Virus record (IMG/VR): IMGVR_UViG_3300002835_000767
Span: 1-30,176 of that record
Origin: a virus
DNA length: 30,176 nt
Direction: 5' to 3' (one strand)
The notes below the pieces were generated by a model. That model saw nothing but the letters and a program-made list of their open reading frames with translations, did not search any database and was not told where the DNA came from. The position numbers and the translations under genes are program-made. The number at the start of each line of letters is the position of its first letter. Position 1 is the first letter of the stretch. Shown here piece by piece: positions 24,014-29,928 of the stretch.

Positions 24014-24163
24014 ATGGCTAAGGATAAAGGGTGGGGAAGTAAAACTTCTTCAGAAAAAAATCAATATAAATATCTCAAAGACGCAGTAATGAATGTCCAA
24101 GATTTCCCAAAGACAGATACTAAGTATTCAGATCATTGGAAAAACGCTAAAAAGCAGAAGTAA
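24014..24163 (+). CDS. small lysine-rich protein
   Basis: 49 residues, ATG 24014 with AAGGTAGG upstream. Basic (many Lys, Trp at 7 and 42), starting MAKDKGWGSK and ending KNAKKQK. First of a run of small basic genes placed end to end. No family recognised. Confidence 0.6.
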   Translation: MAKDKGWGSKTSSEKNQYKYLKDAVMNVQDFPKTDTKYSDHWKNAKKQK

Positions 24164-24165
24164 TC

Positions 24166-24276
24166 ATGGCTTTTAAAAAGTCAATTTACATTAGTGGTCC
24201 TCGCATGGGTACAAATAACCAAAAAAGCAATGGTCCAGTTCTAGGCAAAAAACGTAAAGCTAGAAAGAAAAAATAA
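24166..24276 (+). CDS. very small basic protein
   Basis: 36 residues, ATG 24166 two bases after the previous stop; its TAA overlaps the next ATG (TAATG). Ends in a run of basic residues (GKKRKARKKK). Short, but the exact fit between neighbours argues that it is real. Confidence 0.5.
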   Translation: MAFKKSIYISGPRMGTNNQKSNGPVLGKKRKARKKK

Positions 24277-24563
24277 TGGCGGCAAAAAAAGATTCACGAT
24301 TAACTAAAGCTGGAGTTTCTGGTTACAATAAACCCAAGCGGACACCTAGCCACCCCACTAAGTCACATGTAGTTGTGGCTAAGTCCGGGGATAAAGTTAA
24401 AACCATTCGCTTTGGACAGCAAGGTGTATCTGGATCTCCTGCGAAAAAGGGCGAATCTGCATCGGACGCAGCAAGAAGAAAGTCCTTTAAAGCACGACAC
24501 GCTGCAAACATTGCCAAGGGTAAGCTTTCTGCTGCCTTTTGGGCCAATAAAGTGAAATGGTGA
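24276..24563 (+). CDS. basic phage protein (DUF6321-like)
   Basis: 95 residues, very basic. SRLTKAGVSGYNKPKRTPSH, KVKTIRFGQQGVSGSP and SFKARHAANIAKGKLSAAFW form the pattern of a small conserved family (I recall it as DUF6321) found in large environmental and T4-like phages. No enzyme motif is visible; the basic composition suggests nucleic-acid binding or a virion DNA-associated role. Its neighbours are other small Lys-rich genes. Confidence 0.72.
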   Translation: MAAKKDSRLTKAGVSGYNKPKRTPSHPTKSHVVVAKSGDKVKTIRFGQQGVSGSPAKKGESASDAARRKSFKARHAANIAKGKLSAAFWANKVKW

Positions 24564-24566
24564 ACC

Positions 24567-24833
24567 ATGTCAGCTTTTTGGTCTACAATTATTTCAGCTG
24601 TAATTTTGGGGCCACTAGTTGTACTCATTCAAAGAAGTCGTAAAGAAAATAAAAGTGATCATAACACAGTAGCTTCTGTCTTACTAGAGGTCAAGGATCA
24701 AATCATTGATCTTCATTCAAAAATAGATCACGTAGATGAGCAGGTCGACAAGGTTGACGATCAAATGCAGGGTCACATGATGTGGCATTATAAGAAATCT
24801 ACCGAAGGAAAGAAGAAAGTAGAGGGGGTGTAA
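24567..24833 (+). CDS. membrane protein with coiled coil (DUF2746-like)
   Basis: 88 residues. An N-terminal membrane span (about 3-21, FWSTIISAVILGPLVVLI) is followed by a charged turn and a heptad-rich helix (LEVKDQIIDLHSKIDHVDEQ, then VDKVDDQMQGHMMWH). This layout, ending in a MMWH-type motif, resembles the actinophage DUF2746 proteins, found beside lysis or tail genes. It could be a holin-like or spanin-like accessory. It is about 2 kb upstream of the endolysin. Confidence 0.65.
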   Translation: MSAFWSTIISAVILGPLVVLIQRSRKENKSDHNTVASVLLEVKDQIIDLHSKIDHVDEQVDKVDDQMQGHMMWHYKKSTEGKKKVEGV

Positions 24834-24835
24834 TT

Positions 24836-24952
24836 ATGGCAATTATGAAAAAGAAAGCTGCGGGTTCCAAGAAAATGGGTGCTCCGAAAAAAATGAACGG
24901 CTCAAAGAAAATGAGTGGTTCTAAGAAAATGGGCACCAAAAAAATGTACTGA
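24836..24952 (+). CDS. tandem KKM-repeat basic protein
   Basis: 38 residues, ATG 24836. The protein is built from short repeats ending KKM (SKKMGAPKKM, NGSKKM, SGSKKM, GTKKM). It shares its start MA-x-MKKKAA with the next protein, so the two look like paralogues. Low complexity, no known family; likely disordered and able to bind nucleic acid. Confidence 0.55.
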   Translation: MAIMKKKAAGSKKMGAPKKMNGSKKMSGSKKMGTKKMY

Positions 24953-24993
24953 AATTAATTTTCAGTCTTAGTTTAAGACAAAGGAATAAAATT

Positions 24994-25128
24994 ATGGCAA
25001 TGATGAAAAAGAAAGCAGCTGCACCTAAGAAGACAGCTTCAAAAAAGACAGCTGGTCTTACAGCGGCACAAAAGAAACTTCCACCTTTTATCCAGGCTGC
25101 AATAGCTAAGAAAAAGAAGAAGATGTAA
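24994..25128 (+). CDS. small lysine/alanine-rich protein
   Basis: 44 residues, ATG 24994 with AAGGA upstream. Starts MAMMKKKAAAPKKTASKKTA and ends in AKKKKKM. Related in its first residues to the KKM-repeat protein just upstream. Histone-tail-like composition; function unknown. It is closed by a strong terminator. Confidence 0.58.
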   Translation: MAMMKKKAAAPKKTASKKTAGLTAAQKKLPPFIQAAIAKKKKKM

Positions 25129-25144
25129 TTTAATCACTTCGATT

Positions 25145-25183
25145 AAAAAGGGCTATGGCTACATGTCATAGCCCTTTTTTTAT
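25145..25183 (+). terminator. strong rho-independent terminator
   Basis: Perfect 13-bp stem (AAAAAGGGCTATG 25145-25157, CATAGCCCTTTTT 25167-25179) with a 9-base loop and a T run. The A-rich left arm makes it able to work from both directions. Confidence 0.93.
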
Positions 25184-25190
25184 TTATATC

Positions 25191-25199
25191 ATTACTATA
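25191..25199 (+). promoter_or_regulatory. candidate phage promoter motif ATTACTATA
   Basis: Second copy of the nonamer seen at 23974-23982, again just after a terminator and 43 bases before a start codon (25234). Candidate promoter of the surface-protein gene. Confidence 0.3.
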
Positions 25200-25233
25200 T
25201 CTCCCGCGGACAAGTTAAAAAATTGAGGGAGAT

Positions 25234-26649
25234 ATGTCTAAATTCAAAAATATTTTATCAGTATTGCTAATAACAATAGGCATTGGATTGTTTTTAAATC
25301 CAGTTAGTAACTCATCAGTAGCATTGGCTACTAGTGGCGGTGGTGGACCAATCGTATTAGATGGAATGGATCCAGTTTGTCACTCTGGATGGGAAAGTAC
25401 TGGACAATATATAGCCAAGGTTCTTAAAAAGGTACATGATGGTGCGCGAAATCTAAACAATGGCCATATTGCAATTGTCGGATCTAACGCAACAACCACT
25501 TCATGTGGGGCTAACTGGGCCAGTCAATTAAGTGCACAGTTTTTAGTTGAATTTCCCACTGCTCCTATAATTGATTTTTATATTACAGATTCACAAATAA
25601 GCAATTTTTTTAGTACTACAATTACGTCTAATCCTCCAGCTGTATTATGGATACCAGATAACTGGAGTCGTTCATCCGGCACTGAAGCAATATTTACAGC
25701 CAATGCAGAAAAGATAGCTGACTTTGTTAATGGTGGTGGCGGTCTGTTTGCAAATATGGGATCGTACGGTTGGCTGACTGCACTTTTACCTGGCGCTATC
25801 TATAATAATGGAGGGTGCAATGGTGGACCAGAAGCTACAACTGATGGGGTAAATGATTTTGGTTTAACAAATACACTTGTAGCTGCGTGCTGGCATGGGT
25901 ATTTCACCGGCAATGTAGGAACATTAAAGACTCTTGTCGACTACCCATATCCAGAAGCATCCGACTCTAGAAAGGCTGTTTCCATTGGAGGTGGCAGTGT
26001 ATCTCTTCCTAGTTCTTTTGTACTATCATATAGTCCTGCAACCCCTCGTGCAGGTGAGCCAATTACTATTACAGCAACGGCTCAAACTTTAGCTGGAGTG
26101 CCACAGTCTGGAGTCACAGTATCAATGACAGTTTTCTCTGGTCCAGATTTAGGGCAAACCTTTACCGCAACAACTGATGCAAGTGGTATAGCTAACATCA
26201 CTGTCAACACGGCATCGCAGGGCACGGCAGTTTATACCGCTAGTGCAACGGTTAATGGTGTAGTTAAAGTTGTCTCAATTACGGTTTTATGGGATGCGCC
26301 AGCGCCTACTACGACTATTGCAACAACGACGATTGCTCCCACTACTATCCCCCTAACTACAGTTCCCGAAACAACTACAACTCAAGCCCCTATCGTAACT
26401 GAACCCGAAACTACAACTACTATTATGAATGTTACAACAGTGCCACAAATAATCGTGGAGGAAACCACAACAACAGTTCACGACCACAGTAGTCATGATC
26501 ATGGGTCACAAGATACTCCGCAGAGCCCACTTCCAACGACAGGGCAAGACGGTAGTTCATCTATGAGTATCGGCGCGTTTTTGATTACTATAGGTATAGC
26601 AATATTTATATTTAATCGAAAGACTAGAAACTATGGCAAAGCCAGCTGA
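25234..26649 (+). CDS. LPXTG-type cell-wall-anchored surface protein
   Basis: 471 residues, ATG 25234 after GAGGGAGAT. A signal peptide (about 1-32, basic start, hydrophobic core, likely cut after VALA) is followed by an N-terminal alpha/beta domain with paired Cys and a glycine-rich turn (DFVNGGGGLF; loosely like glutamine-amidotransferase-fold domains), a bacterial Ig-like domain (about 262-353), a Thr/Pro-rich stalk (355-415), a His/Asp patch (HDHSSHDHG) and the sorting signal LPTTG (433-437), membrane span and RKTR tail. Host sortase would link it to peptidoglycan. No sortase gene is seen here. It may alter adhesion, block other phages or mask receptors. Confidence 0.88.
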   Translation: MSKFKNILSVLLITIGIGLFLNPVSNSSVALATSGGGGPIVLDGMDPVCHSGWESTGQYIAKVLKKVHDGARNLNNGHIAIVGSNATTTSCGANWASQLSAQFLVEFPTAPIIDFYITDSQISNFFSTTITSNPPAVLWIPDNWSRSSGTEAIFTANAEKIADFVNGGGGLFANMGSYGWLTALLPGAIYNNGGCNGGPEATTDGVNDFGLTNTLVAACWHGYFTGNVGTLKTLVDYPYPEASDSRKAVSIGGGSVSLPSSFVLSYSPATPRAGEPITITATAQTLAGVPQSGVTVSMTVFSGPDLGQTFTATTDASGIANITVNTASQGTAVYTASATVNGVVKVVSITVLWDAPAPTTTIATTTIAPTTIPLTTVPETTTTQAPIVTEPETTTTIMNVTTVPQIIVEETTTTVHDHSSHDHGSQDTPQSPLPTTGQDGSSSMSIGAFLITIGIAIFIFNRKTRNYGKAS

Positions 26650-26842
26650 TAAAAAATGGATCCAAAAAGCCATCAAAAGACCTGGAGCCTTCACTGCCAA
26701 AGCTAAAAAAGTTGGCAAAACTCCAGCAGGCTTTGCTGCAACAGTTACAAAAAACCCAGGCAGATACAGTAAACTAACTGTACAGCAGGCGAATTTCGCT
26801 AAGACTTTGAAAAAAATAACAAATAAAAATAAGAAAAAGTAA
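26633..26842 (+). CDS. small basic conserved phage protein
   Basis: 69 residues, ATG 26633 overlapping the end of the surface-protein gene by 17 bases. It opens with KKWIQKAIKRPGAFTAKAKK (7-26), a pattern seen in small basic proteins of many large phages and viruses, followed by RYSKLTVQQANFAKTL and a Lys/Asn tail. Likely nucleic-acid-binding or virion-associated; not shown. It lies just before the endolysin. Confidence 0.65.
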   Translation: MAKPADKKWIQKAIKRPGAFTAKAKKVGKTPAGFAATVTKNPGRYSKLTVQQANFAKTLKKITNKNKKK

Positions 26843-26856
26843 CAGGAGATTAATAA

Positions 26857-27669
26857 ATGAGTCAGTACCCTTACATAAAACTTGTAGTCCCAACTGCCCT
26901 TAAGCAGTACAAGAATGGCCAATTAGCCGAAAGCGTCCTTGCTTCAGTAAAAACTGGAGGAAAAATGTATGCACCAGTCGCAGCACAGTTTAATAAGATG
27001 TACGACGCTGCGTTAGCTGCTGGTTTTAAGCTTAAAAACGTTGGAGATTACCGCTCATTCCAGGGTCAGTTGTCAATGTTTATGGATCGTTATGTAACAA
27101 CTGACACTGGCACTGGTGTTACTCGTCAATATGAGGGTAAGACTTGGTGGTTGAAGAAGGGCAAAGCTCCCTCAGCTGCCCCAGACCCAACTGGCCTTAA
27201 GGGTTCCAATCACGGCTGGGGACTAGCAATTGACCTTGGTTATGATGCCAATGGTAAACTCACTTCAATGGGGGGTGCTTGTTTTGCTTGGATGTGCGCC
27301 AATGCACCCAAGTATGGTTTCTACCTACAAGGTAATAACGCAGCCTCTAAAGAATTCGAAGCTTGGCACTGGCAGTACGCGCTAGGTGACGCTTCGCCTG
27401 ATGGTTCCGTGCAGGCGCCAGTTGAAGCTCTGAAGCCCTCTGGAGGCTCCGTAGAGGCTGGCCCAATGGTATTTGCATACCCAGGAACTCCAGTTGGACT
27501 CGGCTCAAAAGGCGCATCTGCTATGCTCGTTCAGGCAGTCATCGGAGCAAAAGCTGATGGTGATTTCGGACCCAAGTCTGTTGCCTCGCTTAAGGCATGG
27601 CAGACTGCTAACGGCCTAACTGCCGACGGCTCCGTGGGTCCCGTGACTTGGAAGAAGATGTTTGGCTGA
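26857..27669 (+). CDS. endolysin: M15 (VanY-type) peptidase plus peptidoglycan-binding domain
   Basis: 270 residues, AGGAG upstream. It should cut peptide bonds of host peptidoglycan. The zinc site is clear: SNHGWGLAID (116-125, His118, Asp125) and EAWHW (167-171, Glu167, His170). DYRSFQGQ (63-70) is the usual substrate-side motif. After an Ala/Pro linker the C-terminal 50 residues form a PG_binding_1 domain (DGDFGPKSVASLKAW, DGSVGPVTW). No signal peptide, so it needs a holin. The end of the gene is clearly richer in GC than its neighbours, suggesting separate origin. It overlaps the lipoprotein start by one base. Confidence 0.92.
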   Translation: MSQYPYIKLVVPTALKQYKNGQLAESVLASVKTGGKMYAPVAAQFNKMYDAALAAGFKLKNVGDYRSFQGQLSMFMDRYVTTDTGTGVTRQYEGKTWWLKKGKAPSAAPDPTGLKGSNHGWGLAIDLGYDANGKLTSMGGACFAWMCANAPKYGFYLQGNNAASKEFEAWHWQYALGDASPDGSVQAPVEALKPSGGSVEAGPMVFAYPGTPVGLGSKGASAMLVQAVIGAKADGDFGPKSVASLKAWQTANGLTADGSVGPVTWKKMFG

Positions 27670-27860
27670 TGCGTAGAGCAATTTTACTATTAGCAGCTGT
27701 GTTAGGTGCATTTTGCATGGGATTATTAAGCGGATGTAACGATTCATATAGGTACCCATGTCAGGATCCAGCTAATTGGGAGAGTGCGGATTGTAAGCCA
27801 CCAATTTGTACAGCTTCTGGAACATGTCCAGAAGATATATATGGGAGCGTTCCTCAATGA
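27669..27860 (+). CDS. small lipoprotein, T4-like phage type
   Basis: 63 residues, ATG 27669 in TGATG overlap with the endolysin stop. A basic start, hydrophobic stretch and lipobox LLSGC (Cys23) mark it as an exported lipoprotein. The mature part has paired Cys (YRYPCQDPANW, DCKPPICTASGTCPEDIYG), a pattern I know from small proteins of T4-like cyanophages. It sits between endolysin and a membrane protein and may help lysis or shield the envelope. The function is not established. Confidence 0.72.
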   Translation: MRRAILLLAAVLGAFCMGLLSGCNDSYRYPCQDPANWESADCKPPICTASGTCPEDIYGSVPQ

Positions 27861-28162
27861 ATGAAAAGAAAAGATATACAAATAGCGAGATAAAAGCTCG
27901 CATGGTTTTATTTGTGGGTGCAACTTTAGCATTTACATTTACAGTTATTGTTTGTGGCGTAATGTATGCCTTGGTATTTGTTACCCAGCCGATTGACCAA
28001 CAGAGTCCCAACGACAAAGCTTTTATTGATTCTCTCTTGGTTCCAATAGTTCTATTCCTTTCCGGATGTTTGTCAGGAGTTCTTGCAGCAAACGGTTTGA
28101 AGGACAAGGAAACAAAGCCTACAGATAGCGGATACCAGATTTACGATCAAGATAGAAGCTAA
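27857..28162 (+). CDS. two-helix membrane protein, holin-like
   Basis: 101 residues, start in ATGA overlap with the lipoprotein. Two long hydrophobic segments, about 19-40 (ATLAFTFTVIVCGVMYALVF) and 61-79 (VPIVLFLSGCLSGVLAANGL), separated by a polar loop. NGLKDKE after the second helix is like membrane proteins in the same place of T4-like phages. Its position behind endolysin and lipoprotein makes a holin or antiholin likely. Confidence 0.65.
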   Translation: MNEKKRYTNSEIKARMVLFVGATLAFTFTVIVCGVMYALVFVTQPIDQQSPNDKAFIDSLLVPIVLFLSGCLSGVLAANGLKDKETKPTDSGYQIYDQDRS

Positions 28163-28164
28163 AA

Positions 28165-28281
28165 ATGACAGCGAAAAAAGCATCTGATAAAATTAAAAAA
28201 GAAATTGAAAAAGATAAAAAAAACAAAGGTCAGTTTTATAAAGATGATTATGAAAAAAATTTAAAGAAAAGAAAAAAGTAA
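28165..28281 (+). CDS. small lysine-rich protein
   Basis: 38 residues, ATG 28165. About half of the residues are Lys; it starts MTAKKASDKIKKEIEKDKK and ends KNLKKRKK. Its TAA overlaps the next ATG (TAATG). Composition-biased, so homology is hard to judge, but the junctions on both sides support it. Confidence 0.5.
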   Translation: MTAKKASDKIKKEIEKDKKNKGQFYKDDYEKNLKKRKK

Positions 28282-28457
28282 TGGCAGAGAAAAGAAATGT
28301 CCCAAAGAATCCAAAGCTATGGAGTCAAGCTAAGTCACAAGCTAAATCGAAGTTCGACGTCTATCCCTCAGCATATGCTAATGCGTGGGCTGCTAAAAAA
28401 TACAAAGCAATGGGCGGGTCGTGGAAAACTACTTCAGCTCCCAGAAAAAAGAAGTGA
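28281..28457 (+). CDS. conserved small phage protein (YPSAYANAW motif)
   Basis: 58 residues from ATG 28281, overlapping the previous stop. The sequence VPKNPKLWSQAKSQAKSKF followed by YPSAYANAWAAKKYKAMGG is the pattern of a small conserved protein found across large phages. A competing frame at 28297-28485 is a shadow. The tail is basic (SAPRKKK). Function unknown; virion or DNA-associated role is possible. Confidence 0.72.
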   Translation: MAEKRNVPKNPKLWSQAKSQAKSKFDVYPSAYANAWAAKKYKAMGGSWKTTSAPRKKK

Positions 28458-28463
28458 TATACT

Positions 28464-28736
28464 ATGGCTGGCCCAAAAGGTGTAGGCTTAACTAAGTGGT
28501 TTAATCAAAAATGGGTTAATATAGGAGCTCCTAAAAAGAATGGCAAGTGGCAACCCTGCGGAACCTCTGGTAAGGGTGGCGGATATGCTAAATGTTTACC
28601 AGTAGCAAAAGCAAATGCGCTTTCGCCCGCACAAAGAAAAAGTGCAGTACAAAGAAAAAGAGCACAGGGCACACCAGTCAAAGGAACCAAAGGGCAAGCT
28701 CCAAAAAATGTATCAACTTTTAAGAAGAAAAAATAA
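28464..28736 (+). CDS. small basic phage protein (KWFNQKWVNIGAP motif)
   Basis: 90 residues, ATG 28464. GLTKWFNQKWVNIGAPKK (8-25), PCGTSGKGGGYAKCLP with two Cys, and LSPAQRKSAVQRKRAQG form a conserved family seen in phages and large viruses. Very basic, ends FKKKK. Together with its neighbours it belongs to a set of small basic proteins of unknown role. Confidence 0.72.
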   Translation: MAGPKGVGLTKWFNQKWVNIGAPKKNGKWQPCGTSGKGGGYAKCLPVAKANALSPAQRKSAVQRKRAQGTPVKGTKGQAPKNVSTFKKKK

Positions 28737-28945
28737 TGGATGATATGACCTTCGCTGGTTTTATGCCAGCAATGAAGAATGTAGAAATCACTCCACCGAC
28801 TTCAATGATAACTACTGAAGGTGGATTAATTAGTGGTCATGTAATAAAAATAACTTTTGGAGATAATCAAGAAATGATTTTTAGTACTACCGAAGAACAA
28901 CTACAGAAATTATTCTTTTTAATTTTAAAAACAATTAATAAATAA
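28736..28945 (+). CDS. hypothetical protein
   Basis: 69 residues, ATG 28736 in TAATG overlap. Unlike its neighbours it is near neutral, with strand-rich GGLISGHVIKITFGDNQEMI and a final helix (EEQLQKLFFLILKTI). No motif. It ends just before a hairpin and promoter. Confidence 0.62.
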   Translation: MDDMTFAGFMPAMKNVEITPPTSMITTEGGLISGHVIKITFGDNQEMIFSTTEEQLQKLFFLILKTINK

Positions 28946-28957
28946 ATTACTATTATA

Positions 28958-29002
28958 AAATGGTGGTGCGGTGTGACTTTAGAGAGCACTGCGCCACCAT
29001 TT
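28958..29002 (+). terminator. long hairpin, probable terminator
   Basis: A 16-bp stem (28958-28973 with 28987-29002, two G-T pairs) with a 13-base loop. The following bases are TGTGTT rather than a clean T run, so termination may be incomplete. A promoter begins two bases later. Confidence 0.6.
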
Positions 29003-29003
29003 G

Positions 29004-29012
29004 TGTTATAAT
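29004..29012 (+). promoter_or_regulatory. extended -10 promoter of the exonuclease gene
   Basis: TGTTATAAT directly after the hairpin; transcription would start near 29019, about 39 bases before ATG 29058. No clear -35, since that space is the hairpin arm. Confidence 0.5.
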
Positions 29013-29057
29013 AGTTTAGAGCAATTTAATGCGCAAGCCAGACTGAAACAGGCATAT

Positions 29058-29816
29058 ATGGCAAAGATACTTTATTATGATATAGAAACTGCACCAAACT
29101 TAAGTTATGTTTGGGGGCACTTTGAACAAAATGTTATTGAACATGAACGCGAATGGTATTTACTATGCGTCTCCTATAGATGGGAGCACGAAAATAAAAC
29201 ACAAGTCTGTGCTTTAGTAGACTTCCCAGATACCTACGCAAAAGATCCAGAAAATGACGTGCACGTTGCAAAGAAATTGTGGGACCTTTTAGACGAGGCT
29301 GACATTGTTATTGCACACAACGGTGATAGATTCGATATGCGCAAAGCTAATGCAAGATTCGTGTACCATAATCTTGGACCGGTCTCGCCAGTAAAGCAAA
29401 TTGATACGTTGAAATCTGCTAGAAGATATTTTATGTTCAATAGCAATAAATTAGATAACCTTGGCAAGCACCTAGGCGTAGGTGCCAAGGTGGATACAGG
29501 CGGCTTTGCTACATGGGCTGGATGCATGCGTGGAGACATGAAGGCATGGAAGACAATGACAAAGTATGCAAAGCAAGACGTCGACTTGTTGCGTAATGTC
29601 TACATGAAGTTGAGACCATGGATGGCTAATCATCCAAACCTTAATGTATACTCAGGAGAAAGCTGTTGTCCAACATGTGGATCGGATGATCTGCAGCGTC
29701 GTGGACAGCGCTATACGCAAGTGGCTACCTATCAACAATGGTATTGTAACTCGTGTGGTGCGTGGAGCAGAACTAGAATGGTAGAGGATGTAGAAAAGCC
29801 TGGCCTAGTTCCCTGA
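29058..29816 (+). CDS. DnaQ-like 3'-5' exonuclease with zinc ribbon
   Basis: 252 residues, ATG 29058 with CAGG upstream. RNase H-fold exonuclease motifs: Exo I YYDIET (Asp8, Glu10), Exo II AHNGDRFDMRK (87-97, Asp93) and Exo III YAKQDVDLL (170-178, Asp174). The C-terminus has a zinc ribbon: CPTC (204-207) and CNSC (230-233). It could proofread for the phage DnaE or trim nucleic acids. Separate from dnaE by 11 kb, it has its own promoter. A tRNA follows nine bases later. Confidence 0.87.
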   Translation: MAKILYYDIETAPNLSYVWGHFEQNVIEHEREWYLLCVSYRWEHENKTQVCALVDFPDTYAKDPENDVHVAKKLWDLLDEADIVIAHNGDRFDMRKANARFVYHNLGPVSPVKQIDTLKSARRYFMFNSNKLDNLGKHLGVGAKVDTGGFATWAGCMRGDMKAWKTMTKYAKQDVDLLRNVYMKLRPWMANHPNLNVYSGESCCPTCGSDDLQRRGQRYTQVATYQQWYCNSCGAWSRTRMVEDVEKPGLVP

Positions 29817-29824
29817 TTAATTTA

Positions 29825-29915
29825 GGAGAGGTGCCAGAGTTCGGTTGAATGGAACATCCTGCTAAGATGTCGATATGGTAAAATGTATCCGTGGGTTCAA
29901 ATCCCACCCTCTCCG
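29825..29915 (+). tRNA. tRNA-Ser(GCT)
   Basis: 91 bases. Acceptor stem GGAGAGG (29825-29831) with CCTCTCC (29908-29914) and discriminator G; anticodon stem ACATC/GATGT with loop CTGCTAA, anticodon GCT at 29861-29863; a long variable arm as expected for serine; T arm GTGGG/CCCAC with TTCAAAT loop. CCA is not encoded. It reads AGC and AGT. Confidence 0.95.
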
Positions 29916-29928
29916 CTAAAGGAATATT

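Noticed and set aside
24965-24979. Hairpin GTCTTA-GTT-TAAGAC between two small genes.
   Set aside because: Short, AT-rich stem with no T run; too weak for a terminator.
27772-28107. Open frame of 111 codons on the minus strand.
   Set aside because: It runs opposite the lipoprotein and two-helix membrane genes, which have clear motifs, ribosome-binding sites and overlaps.
28297-28485. Open frame of 62 codons on the plus strand.
   Set aside because: It shadows the frame at 28281-28457, whose YPSAYANAW motif belongs to a known protein pattern and whose start overlaps the upstream stop neatly.
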